Part shown: one piece after another, positions 1-7,942 of the stretch | Layout of the letters: the number at the start of each line of letters is the position of its first letter | Position numbering within the stretch: the stretch's first letter is position 1 | Source: an uncultured Chloroflexota bacterium | Lineage (GTDB): Bacteria > Chloroflexota > UBA4733 | Reading direction: 5' to 3' | Length of the DNA: 11,150 nt | Assembly: GCA_937967325.1 (NCBI GenBank) | Contig: CALBSQ010000045.1 | Coordinates: 1 to 11,150, forward strand | Notes under the pieces: generated by a model | Database searches by the model: none | What the model saw: the letters and a program-made list of their open reading frames with translations, nothing else | Told to the model about the DNA's origin: nothing | Translations under genes and position numbers: made by a program

Positions 1-69
1 AGTCGAACCCACACGCCTCATCGGCCACGGATTTTAAGTCCGCTGCGGCTGCCATTTCGCCACTCCGGC
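1..69 (-). tRNA. tRNA-Leu(UAA), 3' end cut off by window edge
   Basis: Read on the minus strand, the gene begins GCCGGAG (acceptor 5' strand, 69-63), then a D-arm. The anticodon stem is GCGGA/TCCGT around the loop CTTAAAA, which puts anticodon TAA at 36-34, so it decodes UUA leucine codons. A long variable arm with a small GCC/GGC stem marks a class II tRNA, as expected for leucine. The T-arm begins GTGGG-TTCGA at the window edge; the rest of the T-arm and the 3' acceptor strand lie outside. There is no intron in the anticodon loop, unlike many cyanobacterial and plastid tRNA-Leu(UAA) genes. It is divergent from metG. The identity is secure; the 5' end could be off by one base. Confidence 0.93.
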
Positions 70-78
70 GCGCTTGCC

Positions 79-84
79 AGTATA
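79..84 (-). promoter_or_regulatory. Candidate -10 box for the tRNA-Leu gene
   Basis: On the minus strand TATACT (84 to 79) matches the bacterial -10 consensus at five of six positions. It ends about ten bases before the tRNA 5' end, a spacing that suits a stable-RNA promoter with a very short leader. I see no convincing -35 box at 16-18 bases upstream. On the plus strand the same spacer has TTGCCA (74-79) and TAGGAT (95-100), separated by only 15 bases, which might serve metG but is weaker. Confidence 0.4.
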
Positions 85-162
85 CCGGGTGTGGTAGGAT
101 GCGCAGTTGCGGCTGCCTGACGCGCTGGGTGCGCTGGCGCCTGTGCCGGAAGGGGCTGCCCC

Positions 163-1788
163 GTGGCGGAGACGGTCTTCATCGGCGTCGCCTGGCCGTA
201 TGCCAACGGGCGTCTGCATCTGGGACACATCGTCGGCTCGATGCTGGCGCCGGATATCTTTGCCCGTTACCATCGCATGAAGGGCAATCGCGTGCTCATG
301 GCCTCGGGCAGCGACGAGCACGGCACGCCGATTACGCTGCTGGCCGACCGCGAGGGCGTCTCGCCGCAGACAATAGCCGACCGCTATCACGCCTTGTTTC
401 AGCAGGACATCGCCGCCCTGGGACTCAGCTACGACCTGTATACCCGCACCACCACCGAGAACCACGAGCGCGTGGTACAGGACATGTTCCTGCGATTGTT
501 GGAACGCGACTACATCTATCGCGCCACCACCAAGGCGCCGTACGACCCGGTGGCGGGGCGGTTCTTGCCCGACCGCTACGTCGAGGGAACCTGTCCGCAC
601 TGCGGCTTTGGGGAGGCGCGCGGCGATCAGTGCGACAACTGCGGCCAACCGCTCGATCCGGCCGACCTCATCAATCCCCGCAGCCGGATCAGCGGGGCGC
701 CGCCGGAGTTTCGCGATACTGAGCACTTCTACCTACGGCTCACCGCTTTCCAGGCGCGGCTGGAGGCGTGGGTGGCCCCGCAAAGGCACTGGCGTCCGGA
801 AGTCTATGGGTTCACGATGGGGCTGCTGCGCGAAGGGCTGAAGGATCGCCCCATCACGCGCGACATCGAGTGGGGCGTGCCGATCCCGTTGCCGGGGTAT
901 GACGATAAGCGTATCTATGTCTGGTTCGACGCCTTCATCGGCTACTGGTCGGCCAGCATCGAGTGGGCGCAACAGCGGGGCGACCCCGACGCCTGGAAGC
1001 CGTTCTGGCAGAGCGAGGAGGTCCGCCCCTACTACTTCCTGGGCAAGGACAACATCTTCTATCACACCATCATGTGGCCGGCCGTGCTGATGGGCTACGG
1101 CGGGCTGGCGCTGCCCTACGATGTGCCGGCCAACCAGTACATGACGATGCACGGCCAGAAGGTGTCCAAGAGCCGCGGTATCGTGATGCCGCTGCACGAC
1201 TACGTTCCGAAGTATGACCCCGACGCCGTGCGCTACGCGCTCACGGCGGTGATGCCGGAGACCAAGGACTCCGACTTCTCCCACGACGAGTTCATCCGCC
1301 TGAACAACGACGAGCTGGTGGCGACCTACGGCAACTTCGTCAATCGGGTGCTGACGTTTACCGCCCGGCAGTTTGACGGCGTGGTCCCGCCGCTGGGGGG
1401 GCTCGATGCGCGCGACCAGCTCGCGCTGGACACGATCGACCACACCGTGCAGCGCACTGACGAGCTCCTGGCCGCCTGTCAGTTCCGGGAAGCGTTGCGC
1501 GCCGTGATGCAGCTCTGTTCCCACGGCAACCGCTATCTCGACGAGACGGCCCCGTGGCGCACGCTCAAGGCAGACCGCGCCCGTACCGGCACGTCACTCC
1601 ATGTGTGCATCCAGATGTTCGCGGCACTGGCGGTGCTCACCGTGCCCTTCTTGCCGTTTTCGGTCCAGCGGCTGCGGCAGCAGCTCGGCATGCCGGGGGG
1701 CGCAGCGCTGACCTGGGAGTTCGCTCGCCTGCCGGCCGGCCATCGACTGGGCCAGCCGGCCCCCCTGTTTGCCAAGTTGGAGGAGTAG
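163..1788 (+). CDS. metG: Methionyl-tRNA synthetase (MetRS)
   Basis: This enzyme charges tRNA-Met with methionine using ATP, in the cytoplasm. The 541-aa protein has the class I HIGH motif as HLGH (residues 19-22) within a WPYANGRLHLGH context, and the KMSKS loop as KVSKS (333-337). The connective-peptide domain carries a zinc knuckle with Cys144, Cys147, Cys157 and Cys160, as in four-cysteine MetRS forms, preceded by the family-typical FLPDRYVEGTCP. The C-terminal third is the helical anticodon-binding domain. The protein ends without the EMAP/Trbp111-like tRNA-binding extension found in longer MetRS proteins. The start is GTG at 163, preceded by a GGAAGGGG ribosome-binding site at 148-155; the N-terminus MAETVFIGVAWPYANG fits the family. 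The next gene starts 4 nt after the stop, suggesting cotranscription. Confidence 0.97.
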   Translation: MAETVFIGVAWPYANGRLHLGHIVGSMLAPDIFARYHRMKGNRVLMASGSDEHGTPITLLADREGVSPQTIADRYHALFQQDIAALGLSYDLYTRTTTENHERVVQDMFLRLLERDYIYRATTKAPYDPVAGRFLPDRYVEGTCPHCGFGEARGDQCDNCGQPLDPADLINPRSRISGAPPEFRDTEHFYLRLTAFQARLEAWVAPQRHWRPEVYGFTMGLLREGLKDRPITRDIEWGVPIPLPGYDDKRIYVWFDAFIGYWSASIEWAQQRGDPDAWKPFWQSEEVRPYYFLGKDNIFYHTIMWPAVLMGYGGLALPYDVPANQYMTMHGQKVSKSRGIVMPLHDYVPKYDPDAVRYALTAVMPETKDSDFSHDEFIRLNNDELVATYGNFVNRVLTFTARQFDGVVPPLGGLDARDQLALDTIDHTVQRTDELLAACQFREALRAVMQLCSHGNRYLDETAPWRTLKADRARTGTSLHVCIQMFAALAVLTVPFLPFSVQRLRQQLGMPGGAALTWEFARLPAGHRLGQPAPLFAKLEE

Positions 1789-1792
1789 TCCC

Positions 1793-2683
1793 ATGTCGCC
1801 CGTCTCCGATCCGGAGCGCTACATCAAGGATGCGCCGCCGCGCGTGATCGACGTCCACGTGCATTTCCCCAGCGGCGGCCTGCAAGGCCAGGATGCCTTC
1901 CCGCCCGACACGATGGTGGACATGCTGGCCTATACGGCCCGCGTGCTCAACATTAGCAAGATCGTGCTGCTGGGCCGGCCGGGGGAAGGCAACGACCTGG
2001 CCCTGAAGGCCCGCGACCGCTTTCCCGATCTCTTCCTGCCCATGGCCTGGGTCCGGCTGGACGAGGACAGCGGCGAGACGATCCTGGATTTCAAACGGCG
2101 TGGCTTCGTCGGGCTGAAGTTCCACTCCAGCAAGCGCGACTACGACGACGAGTCCTACTACCCCATCTACCAGGCAGCCGAGGAGTCGCGCCTGGTCTGC
2201 CTCTTCCACACCGGCATCGCCGGTGGGATGATCGACTACTTGCAGTTCCCGCCGCGCGGCCCCCGCCGCGAGTCGTCGTTCGAGTCGGAGCGCCGCCGCC
2301 AGCGGCGCGGTAGCACCTACGGCGCTACTCACTTGCGACCCGTCTACCTGGACACCCTGGCGACGGCCTTCCCCGACCTCTCCATCATCGGCGCCCACCT
2401 GGGTTATGGCTGGTACGACGAGGCTTGCGCGGTGGCTCGCTGGCGCGGCAACGTCAGCTTCGACATCTCCGGCGGGACGGTGGTCCGCCGCCACATCGTG
2501 GAGCGGCGCCTCATTCGGTCGGAGATACACCCCATGAAGCTCTGCTGGGGCAGCGACTCCGGCATCCCCCACATCAGCCGCGAGCTATCAAGCTGGATGG
2601 CCGAGTTCGAGCGCCTCGGCCTCACGGCGGAGGAGCAGGATCAGATCTTCTACGGGACGGCCGCACGTATATTTGGAGTATAG
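1793..2683 (+). CDS. Amidohydrolase-2 family metal-dependent hydrolase
   Basis: The 296-aa protein is a TIM-barrel metal-dependent hydrolase of the amidohydrolase-2 type (PF04909-like; this clan includes decarboxylases and lactonases). Expected metal-site residues are visible: VHVHF (His22, His24) on strand 1, LKFH (Lys109, His111), FHTG (His139), GAHLG (His202) and WGSDSG (Asp255). The substrate cannot be read from sequence. Between His139 and His202 lies an Arg/Glu-rich loop (about residues 153-173) that may cap the active site. ATG 1793 is preferred over the in-frame TTG at 1769 because GGAGGAG (1779-1785) sits 7 nt before it. The gene starts 4 nt after metG, a position often held by tatD, another TIM-barrel metallohydrolase, in other bacteria. 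It lacks a signal peptide, so it is probably cytoplasmic. The family call is firm; the function is open. Confidence 0.88.
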   Translation: MSPVSDPERYIKDAPPRVIDVHVHFPSGGLQGQDAFPPDTMVDMLAYTARVLNISKIVLLGRPGEGNDLALKARDRFPDLFLPMAWVRLDEDSGETILDFKRRGFVGLKFHSSKRDYDDESYYPIYQAAEESRLVCLFHTGIAGGMIDYLQFPPRGPRRESSFESERRRQRRGSTYGATHLRPVYLDTLATAFPDLSIIGAHLGYGWYDEACAVARWRGNVSFDISGGTVVRRHIVERRLIRSEIHPMKLCWGSDSGIPHISRELSSWMAEFERLGLTAEEQDQIFYGTAARIFGV

Positions 2684-2694
2684 CTATTGGGGAG

Positions 2695-2923
2695 TGAAAT
2701 GCCGGGGCCGCGATTGCGATCGGCGGCTAAGCGACCGGGGGGACTGCGGTCCCTTTCAATTGGCGATGACCGACCGCGGGACGGGGACACCGCGATCGCT
2801 TGGGGACGGCAGCGCATTCATTCTTCGAGGGTCATCCGCGGTCGGACGGACTTTGCCGTGGTTACGCGACCGCAGTCGCCCGGTCGGTTGGCCGCCGATC
2901 GCAATCGCGGCCCCGGCATTTCA
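2695..2923. repeat. Foldback (long inverted-repeat) element, MITE-like
   Basis: The 321-base gene-free stretch between the amidohydrolase stop (2683) and the small minus-strand gene (3005) is mostly filled by an inverted repeat. The outer 33 bases (2695-2727) are perfectly complementary to 2891-2923. Pairing continues with a few mismatches and one indel to about 2750 and 2869, giving arms of about 55 bases. A second, inner stem pairs CCGACCGCGG (2770-2779) with CCGCGGTCGG (2836-2845), and a local GGGAC/GTCCC hairpin lies at 2740-2753. The core contains a GCGATCGC octamer (2792-2799). I see no convincing target-site duplication and no believable ORF. It begins 12 nt after the amidohydrolase stop, so as RNA it could act as a 3' stem-loop or terminator. 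It could be a non-autonomous mobile element, a REP/BIME-like repeat or a structured RNA; sequence alone cannot decide. Confidence 0.85.
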
Positions 2924-2970
2924 TTACCAACCAGATCGCACGTAAAAGCGCTGTATTCCCTGCTGACGGC

Positions 2971-2998
2971 TGATACCTGATACCTGATACCTGATAGC
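2971..2998. repeat. Short tandem repeat, TGATACC heptamer
   Basis: Three perfect copies of TGATACC (2971-2991) are followed by a variant, TGATAGC (2992-2998). The flanks hold related words, GACGGC just before and AACGGC just after, so the array may be a remnant of a longer degenerate intergenic repeat. It ends 7 nt before the 3' end of the small minus-strand gene. I see no spacer pattern, so it is not a CRISPR array. Confidence 0.8.
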
Positions 2999-3004
2999 TA
3001 ACGG

Positions 3005-3253
3005 CTACGTCCGCTCCGCGCGGTTCTTCTCGATCAAATCACGGGCGTCGTCGCCGATGCCAAGGGCCATGCAGTCCATGTAGACCGAGTAAACGGCCTT
3101 ATTGAGCATCTGGATGAGGTACTTCTCGGTGTGGGGCATGGTGTCGTACTGCCGCTTGAGGCGGAGGAGCCGGGTGAGGCGGAACAGGAAGTAGAGCTGG
3201 AGCGACGAGTAACTATGCGTGGGGTTCGCCCCCCGTGTCCCTGGCCACTCCAT
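3005..3253 (-). CDS. Small protein of unknown function, 82 aa
   Basis: I do not recognise this protein. It looks real: the ATG at 3253 has a GGAG ribosome-binding site 6 nt upstream (3263-3260), and the composition is balanced, with aromatic, hydrophobic and charged residues in helical spacing instead of the Arg/Pro/Ala-rich look of shadow frames. Residues 17-34 are hydrophobic with interspersed arginines (LQLYFLFRLTRLLRLKRQ), suggesting an amphipathic helix more than a membrane span. Residues 43-62 (EKYLIQMLNKAVYSVYMDCM) form a likely second helix and the C-terminus is charged. It has a single Cys61 and no known metal or nucleotide motif. It is convergent with the metG operon and lies downstream of the groEL terminator on the same strand, so it is probably transcribed separately. 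No function is claimed. Confidence 0.65.
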   Translation of the reverse strand: MEWPGTRGANPTHSYSSLQLYFLFRLTRLLRLKRQYDTMPHTEKYLIQMLNKAVYSVYMDCMALGIGDDARDLIEKNRAERT

Positions 3254-3285
3254 CGCCGTCTCCAGTCGAGCCTGCCTTCACCGAT

Positions 3286-3294
3286 AGTCTAGCA
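3286..3294 (-). promoter_or_regulatory. Candidate extended -10 promoter of the 82-aa gene
   Basis: On the minus strand TGCTAGACT (3294 to 3286) resembles an extended -10 element (TGnTATAAT, with TAGACT matching four of six). It lies about 32 nt upstream of the ATG at 3253, beyond the groEL terminator, where a promoter for this gene would be needed. There is no recognisable -35 box at the usual distance. This is a pattern match only. Confidence 0.33.
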
Positions 3295-3324
3295 GAATCC
3301 ACGCCGGGGTCTCGTCCAATAGAC

Positions 3325-3371
3325 AAAAAGGGCGGGCCGCGGAGGGGGGCAAGATCCCCCTCCGCGGCCCG
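3325..3371 (-). terminator. Rho-independent terminator of groES-groEL
   Basis: Sixteen bases, 3333-3348, pair perfectly with 3356-3371 (half-site CCCCCTCCGCGGCCCG) around a 7-nt loop (3349-3355). Reading on the minus strand, the hairpin is followed by CCC and then TTTTT (3329-3325). It lies about 55 nt beyond the groEL stop codon, as expected for an intrinsic terminator of that operon. There is no T-tract on the plus-strand side, so it is probably one-directional. Confidence 0.85.
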
Positions 3372-3404
3372 ATTGATCGCGTCGTCCGAAACGCGGTCCT
3401 GTAG

Positions 3405-3425
3405 GGGCAGGTCCCCGTGCCTGCC

Positions 3426-3426
<1 letters not shown>
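3405..3426. repeat. Small inverted repeat touching the groEL stop codon
   Basis: GGGCAGG (3405-3411) and CCTGCCC (3420-3426) form a 7-bp stem around an 8-nt loop. The right arm ends on the first base of the complement of the groEL stop codon (3426-3428). The wider unit resembles the 'GTAGGGGCAGG...CCTGCCC' type of interspersed repeat that I associate with several GC-rich bacterial genomes; that association is from memory and unchecked. It sits just upstream of the main terminator in the groEL transcript. Confidence 0.55.
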
Positions 3427-5051
<1,625 letters not shown>

Positions 5052-5071
5052 GCTTCTTTCTTATTCCTCCG

Positions 5072-5089
5072 GCCGCCCGCGCGGGCGGC
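5072..5089. repeat. Perfect 18-bp palindrome between groES and groEL
   Basis: GCCGCCCGC immediately followed by its reverse complement GCGGGCGGC fills 5072-5089, inside the 46-nt groES-groEL spacer. In the mRNA it would form a very GC-rich hairpin with a minimal loop, about 21 nt before the groEL ATG and directly before its GGAGG. There is no T-tract, so termination is unlikely. It may mark an RNA processing or stability site that sets the groES to groEL ratio, or be a REP-like repeat. Confidence 0.75.
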
Positions 5090-5097
5090 ACTGCCCT

Positions 5098-5391
5098 CTA
5101 CGCCAATACTGCCAAAACGTCCGCCTCGCGAACGATCAGATACTCCTGGCCGTCAAGCTTGACTTCGGTGCCGGCGTATTTCGCATAGAGCACCTTGTCG
5201 CCGACTTTGACTTCCAACGGCACGAGCTCGCCTGAGTCCAACCGGCGCCCCGGCCCTGCCGCGACCACACGACCCTCTTGGGGCTTCTCTTTGGCGGTGT
5301 CCGGTAGGACGATACCACTGCGCGTAGTCTCTTCCTTCGTCTCCGCCTCGAGCACCACGCGGTCACCTAACGGCTTGATCTTGTCTCCCAA
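5098..5391 (-). CDS. groES: 10-kDa co-chaperonin GroES
   Basis: GroES is the heptameric lid of the GroEL cage. The chosen product has 97 aa, normal for the family. It begins MGDKIKPLGDRVVLEAE and contains the mobile loop with the GroEL-binding hydrophobic triad IVL (residues 27-29 in TTRSGIVLPDTAKEKPQEG), then GDKVLYAKYAGTEVKLDGQEYLIVREADVLAVL. The reading frame is open further upstream to a TTG at 5436, but that extension matches nothing in the family. The TTG at 5391 is preferred because GGAGG (5404-5400) lies 8 nt before it and family alignment starts there. A GTG at 5406 lacks a ribosome-binding site. It is the first gene of the groES-groEL operon. No CIRCE operator is visible upstream. 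Confidence 0.95.
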   Translation of the reverse strand: MGDKIKPLGDRVVLEAETKEETTRSGIVLPDTAKEKPQEGRVVAAGPGRRLDSGELVPLEVKVGDKVLYAKYAGTEVKLDGQEYLIVREADVLAVLA

Positions 5392-5436
5392 TGCCCAATC
5401 CTCCACGAGTCGATAGACAGCGTTCCGCAGTCGCAA

Positions 5437-5465
5437 AGTGTACTACATCTATTGCCGCGCTGCCA
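5437..5465 (-). promoter_or_regulatory. Weak candidate promoter of groES-groEL
   Basis: On the minus strand TACACT (5442 to 5437) matches the -10 consensus at four of six positions. A poor -35, TGGCAG (5465 to 5460), lies 17 nt upstream. The location, about 45 nt before the groES start, is right, but the -35 match is only two of six. The 193-nt spacer to the response-regulator gene (5392-5584) holds no CIRCE or HspR-type operator and no strong terminator that I can see. A heat-shock sigma promoter could be hidden here. Confidence 0.28.
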
Positions 5466-5584
5466 CGAGCGCTTTGCCGCCCGTGGTCGCACCGGCGACG
5501 GGAGCCGCTGTCCAGGTTGCGCCACACGGCGGATAGCGTACGTAACCTCTGTTAGAGCCAGATATGCATTGTATTAGCAACTCA

Positions 5585-6298
5585 TTAGAGGGACCGGCGC
5601 CGGTAATCCACGAAGCGGTAGCCGAGGCCCCGTTCGGTCAGGATGTACTTGGGGTGGGCCGGGTCAGGCTCTAGCTTCTTGCGCAGGTAGGTCACGTAGA
5701 GCCGGACGTAGTTGTCCTCATCGCGATATTCCGGGCCCCACACCTTGGCCAGCAGTTGCTCGTAGGTCTGCACTCGTCCCGGATTGGTAGCGAGATGATA
5801 CAGCAGGCGGTACTCGGTGGGCCGCAACTGTACTTTCTCTCCACGGAAGAAGACGTCATGCCGGACGAAGTCCAGCGTCAAGTCGTCGTCCACGACGATG
5901 CGAGTATCGTCTGCTTCGGCCAGGGCGCTGTTGCGCCGGAGGACGGCCTGGATCCTCGACGCCAGCTCCGCCTGACCAAAGGGCTTGCGGACGTAGTCGT
6001 CGGCCCCGAGACGCAGCCCCTTCACGACATCACTCTCGTCACCTTTGGCGGTGAGCATGATCACGGGCGCGGCAGAGAACCGGCGGAGCCGGCGCAGCGT
6101 CTCGAAGCCGTCCATGCCGGGCAGCATGATGTCGAGGAGCACCAGGTCGGGCAGGTCTTGACGGGCGCGCTCCAACGCTCGCGTCCCGTTCTCGGCGGTC
6201 AAGACGCGATAGCCCTCCATTTCCAGATACAGGCGCACCGCCTCCAAGAGACGGGGCTCGTCGTCGACCATGAGGATCGTGCGACTCTCAGCAGCCAT
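5585..6298 (-). CDS. OmpR/PhoB-family response regulator
   Basis: The 237-aa protein is a DNA-binding response regulator. The receiver domain (about residues 7-122) has the acidic pair Asp12/Asp13, phospho-acceptor Asp56 (LVLLDIMLPGMDG), Thr83 (IMLTAKGDESD) and Lys105 (VRKPF). The C-terminal winged-helix domain (about 133-230) shows RPTEYRLLYHLATNPGRV, the recognition-helix region NYVRLYVTYLRKKLE and the terminal hairpin ILTERGLGYRF. The ATG at 6298 is chosen because the receiver starts at once and AAAGG lies 7 nt upstream. It overlaps the 3' end of the histidine kinase gene by 11 nt, which implies translational coupling and a cognate pair. KdpE/PhoB-type by appearance; the target genes are unknown. 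The ORF stays open upstream, but that part is only kinase gene read in another frame. Confidence 0.93.
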   Translation of the reverse strand: MAAESRTILMVDDEPRLLEAVRLYLEMEGYRVLTAENGTRALERARQDLPDLVLLDIMLPGMDGFETLRRLRRFSAAPVIMLTAKGDESDVVKGLRLGADDYVRKPFGQAELASRIQAVLRRNSALAEADDTRIVVDDDLTLDFVRHDVFFRGEKVQLRPTEYRLLYHLATNPGRVQTYEQLLAKVWGPEYRDEDNYVRLYVTYLRKKLEPDPAHPKYILTERGLGYRFVDYRRRSL

Positions 6299-7904
6299 CG
6301 GTGGACCTTTCTTCCGAATCCGCCATCGCCGTCGGCATGGGCAGCGCCGGACCCACGCCGCGGGGCAAACTGAAGGTGAAGCGCGCGCCTTTTCCCCATT
6401 CGCTGTCGACCCAGATGCGTCCGCCGTGCGCCTCCACAATGGCCTTTGCTAAGAACAGGCCCAGGCCGACGCCGGTGGTTCGCCGGTTCGGGTCGCCCTG
6501 TACGCGGTAAAAGCGCTGGAACAACCGCTCGTGCTCGGCCAGGGCGATCCCCGGCCCCTGGTCGCTCACCGATACCTCCACCGTGCTGGGGGTGACGCGG
6601 CCTTCCACCGTGATGAGACCGCCATCCGGCGAATATTTGACCGCGTTGTCGAGGAGGTTGGTGACGACCTCCTCGATGCGTTCTGGATCGGCAGAAACCG
6701 TGGGGAACGACTCGGGGAAGTGAAGATCGAAGGTGTGACGCTGCGTTCGGGCGCTGATGCGCTGCACCGCGCGCTGGGTCAGGCCGACCAGATCGAGCTC
6801 GACCAGTCGCACCGGCAGCGCGCCCGCTTCCAGCCGTGACACGCGCAGCAGGTTGCTAACCAGCCGCGACAGGCGATCGGTTTCCGAATCGATCGCCGTC
6901 AGCCCGTCGCGGAGCAATGCATCATGCTCGCCAAACTGGCGTTGCAGCGTTTCCGCATAGGCCTTAATGATGGCGACCGGGGTCTGCAGCTCGTGCGAGG
7001 TCATGGAGAGGAAGGTCGACCGCAGCTCCTCCAGCTCGCGCAGCCGCGTGAGATCGCGCAGATACAGGATGACTTCGTCGTCGCGACCGTCGTTCGACTC
7101 CGGTACCGTCGCGCTCACCCCAACGTGGCGGAGTGTGCCATCGCGGGCGCGCAGCACGGCTTCGACCTCCCGGTCCCCGGTACGATCCGCCTGCGCTTCC
7201 GCGAATAGCCGCGCGCTGCCGCCCGCTCCGCGTTCGGGCCGCAGGCTGAGCGCCTCATCGACCCGGCGGCCAACCAACTCGTGACGTCGCTGTCCGCTCA
7301 TCCGCTCCAGCGCCGCGTTGACCGAGAGGATCAGGCCGTCCTGATCGCAGACGACGATGCCGTCGCTGCTCTGCTCGATCACGCGGTTCATGCTGGCCTT
7401 CTCGCGTCGCAGCAGACTGACGAGCGCCGCGTTGCGCACGGAGATGCCCGCCTGGTCGGCGAAGGCCCCGAGTACGCGCTCTTCGGCCGGCGAAAAGGCG
7501 GCGGCCGCTCGCAGCACGCCGATGAGGCCAAAGGTATCGACGTCCGCCCACAGCGGCAGCAGGGCCAGATGATGGCGCAAGGAGCCAATGTCCGCGATTC
7601 CCTGACTCACGTCCAGTCGAGGAAATCGCTGCTCCCGCTGGCGCTGCGCCTCCAGGTCTGGCCTGGCCATTGCCAACCGGCGAGCCAGACGGCTGCGCGC
7701 CTCGCCGCGCAAGCCGATGGCAACCTCCTGATAGGGGGAGGCGCTCCCGATGGCCCACAACGCGAGCATGCCGGCGCTGCCGTCGAGCGCCACGATCGCG
7801 TTGCGCAGGATGCGCTTCAGCGTCCCTGATAGATCCTGCGCCGGCCACGCTGCCGGCTCGGCAGCGTCTGGTCGCACGCTCATCTCCGAGACGCGCCGCG
7901 CCAC
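6288..7904 (-). CDS. Soluble GAF-PAS sensor histidine kinase
   Basis: The 538-aa protein senses a signal and phosphorylates the response regulator encoded next. It shows no membrane segment or signal peptide, so sensing is probably cytoplasmic. Domains in order: a GAF-like domain (about 25-165, ending FSPAEERVLGAFADQAGISVRNAAL), a PAS domain (about 172-290, IEQSSDGIVVCDQDGLILSVN), HisKA with the phospho-acceptor His304 in SMTSHELQTP, and HATPase_c with the N-box NLLDNAVKYSP (Asn420), G1 DQGPGI (Asp448), the F-box LFQRFYR and G2 GVGLGLFLAKAI. All catalytic boxes are intact. The GTG at 7904 is preferred because GAGGGAG lies about 7 nt upstream; the ATG at 7883 has its GGAG directly abutting. 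The gene is divergent from cysC. The GAF/PAS ligand cannot be predicted: I see no His or Cys pattern that clearly marks heme or a chromophore. Confidence 0.93.
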   Translation of the reverse strand: MARRVSEMSVRPDAAEPAAWPAQDLSGTLKRILRNAIVALDGSAGMLALWAIGSASPYQEVAIGLRGEARSRLARRLAMARPDLEAQRQREQRFPRLDVSQGIADIGSLRHHLALLPLWADVDTFGLIGVLRAAAAFSPAEERVLGAFADQAGISVRNAALVSLLRREKASMNRVIEQSSDGIVVCDQDGLILSVNAALERMSGQRRHELVGRRVDEALSLRPERGAGGSARLFAEAQADRTGDREVEAVLRARDGTLRHVGVSATVPESNDGRDDEVILYLRDLTRLRELEELRSTFLSMTSHELQTPVAIIKAYAETLQRQFGEHDALLRDGLTAIDSETDRLSRLVSNLLRVSRLEAGALPVRLVELDLVGLTQRAVQRISARTQRHTFDLHFPESFPTVSADPERIEEVVTNLLDNAVKYSPDGGLITVEGRVTPSTVEVSVSDQGPGIALAEHERLFQRFYRVQGDPNRRTTGVGLGLFLAKAIVEAHGGRIWVDSEWGKGARFTFSLPRGVGPALPMPTAMADSEERSTDGC

Positions 7905-7942
7905 GTGTTGCTCCCTCGCTTGCGACGGGAGAGGGGAACGCT

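Noticed and set aside
34..726. 230-aa open frame on the minus strand
   Set aside because: It is antisense to metG and overlaps the tRNA; its Arg/Ala/Val/Gly-rich composition is typical of shadow frames in GC-rich DNA.
1637..2572. 311-aa open frame on the minus strand
   Set aside because: It is antisense to the metG end and the amidohydrolase, both of which have clear motifs; no family resemblance or ribosome-binding context.
2673..2980. Two overlapping small plus-strand open frames (90 and 97 aa)
   Set aside because: They lie in the foldback element, have no good ribosome-binding site, and their sequence is set by the inverted repeat.
2971..2998. Possible CRISPR array
   Set aside because: The repeats are 7 bp and directly adjacent, with no spacers and no cas genes in the window.
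5392..5436. N-terminal extension of GroES to the TTG at 5436
   Set aside because: The extra residues match nothing in the family and there is no ribosome-binding site at 5436; the extension would overlap the true Shine-Dalgarno region.
5574..5583. TTAGCAACTC, resembling a CIRCE half-site
   Set aside because: It has an extra base compared with TTAGCACTC, and no facing GAGTGCTAA lies at the required 9-nt distance.
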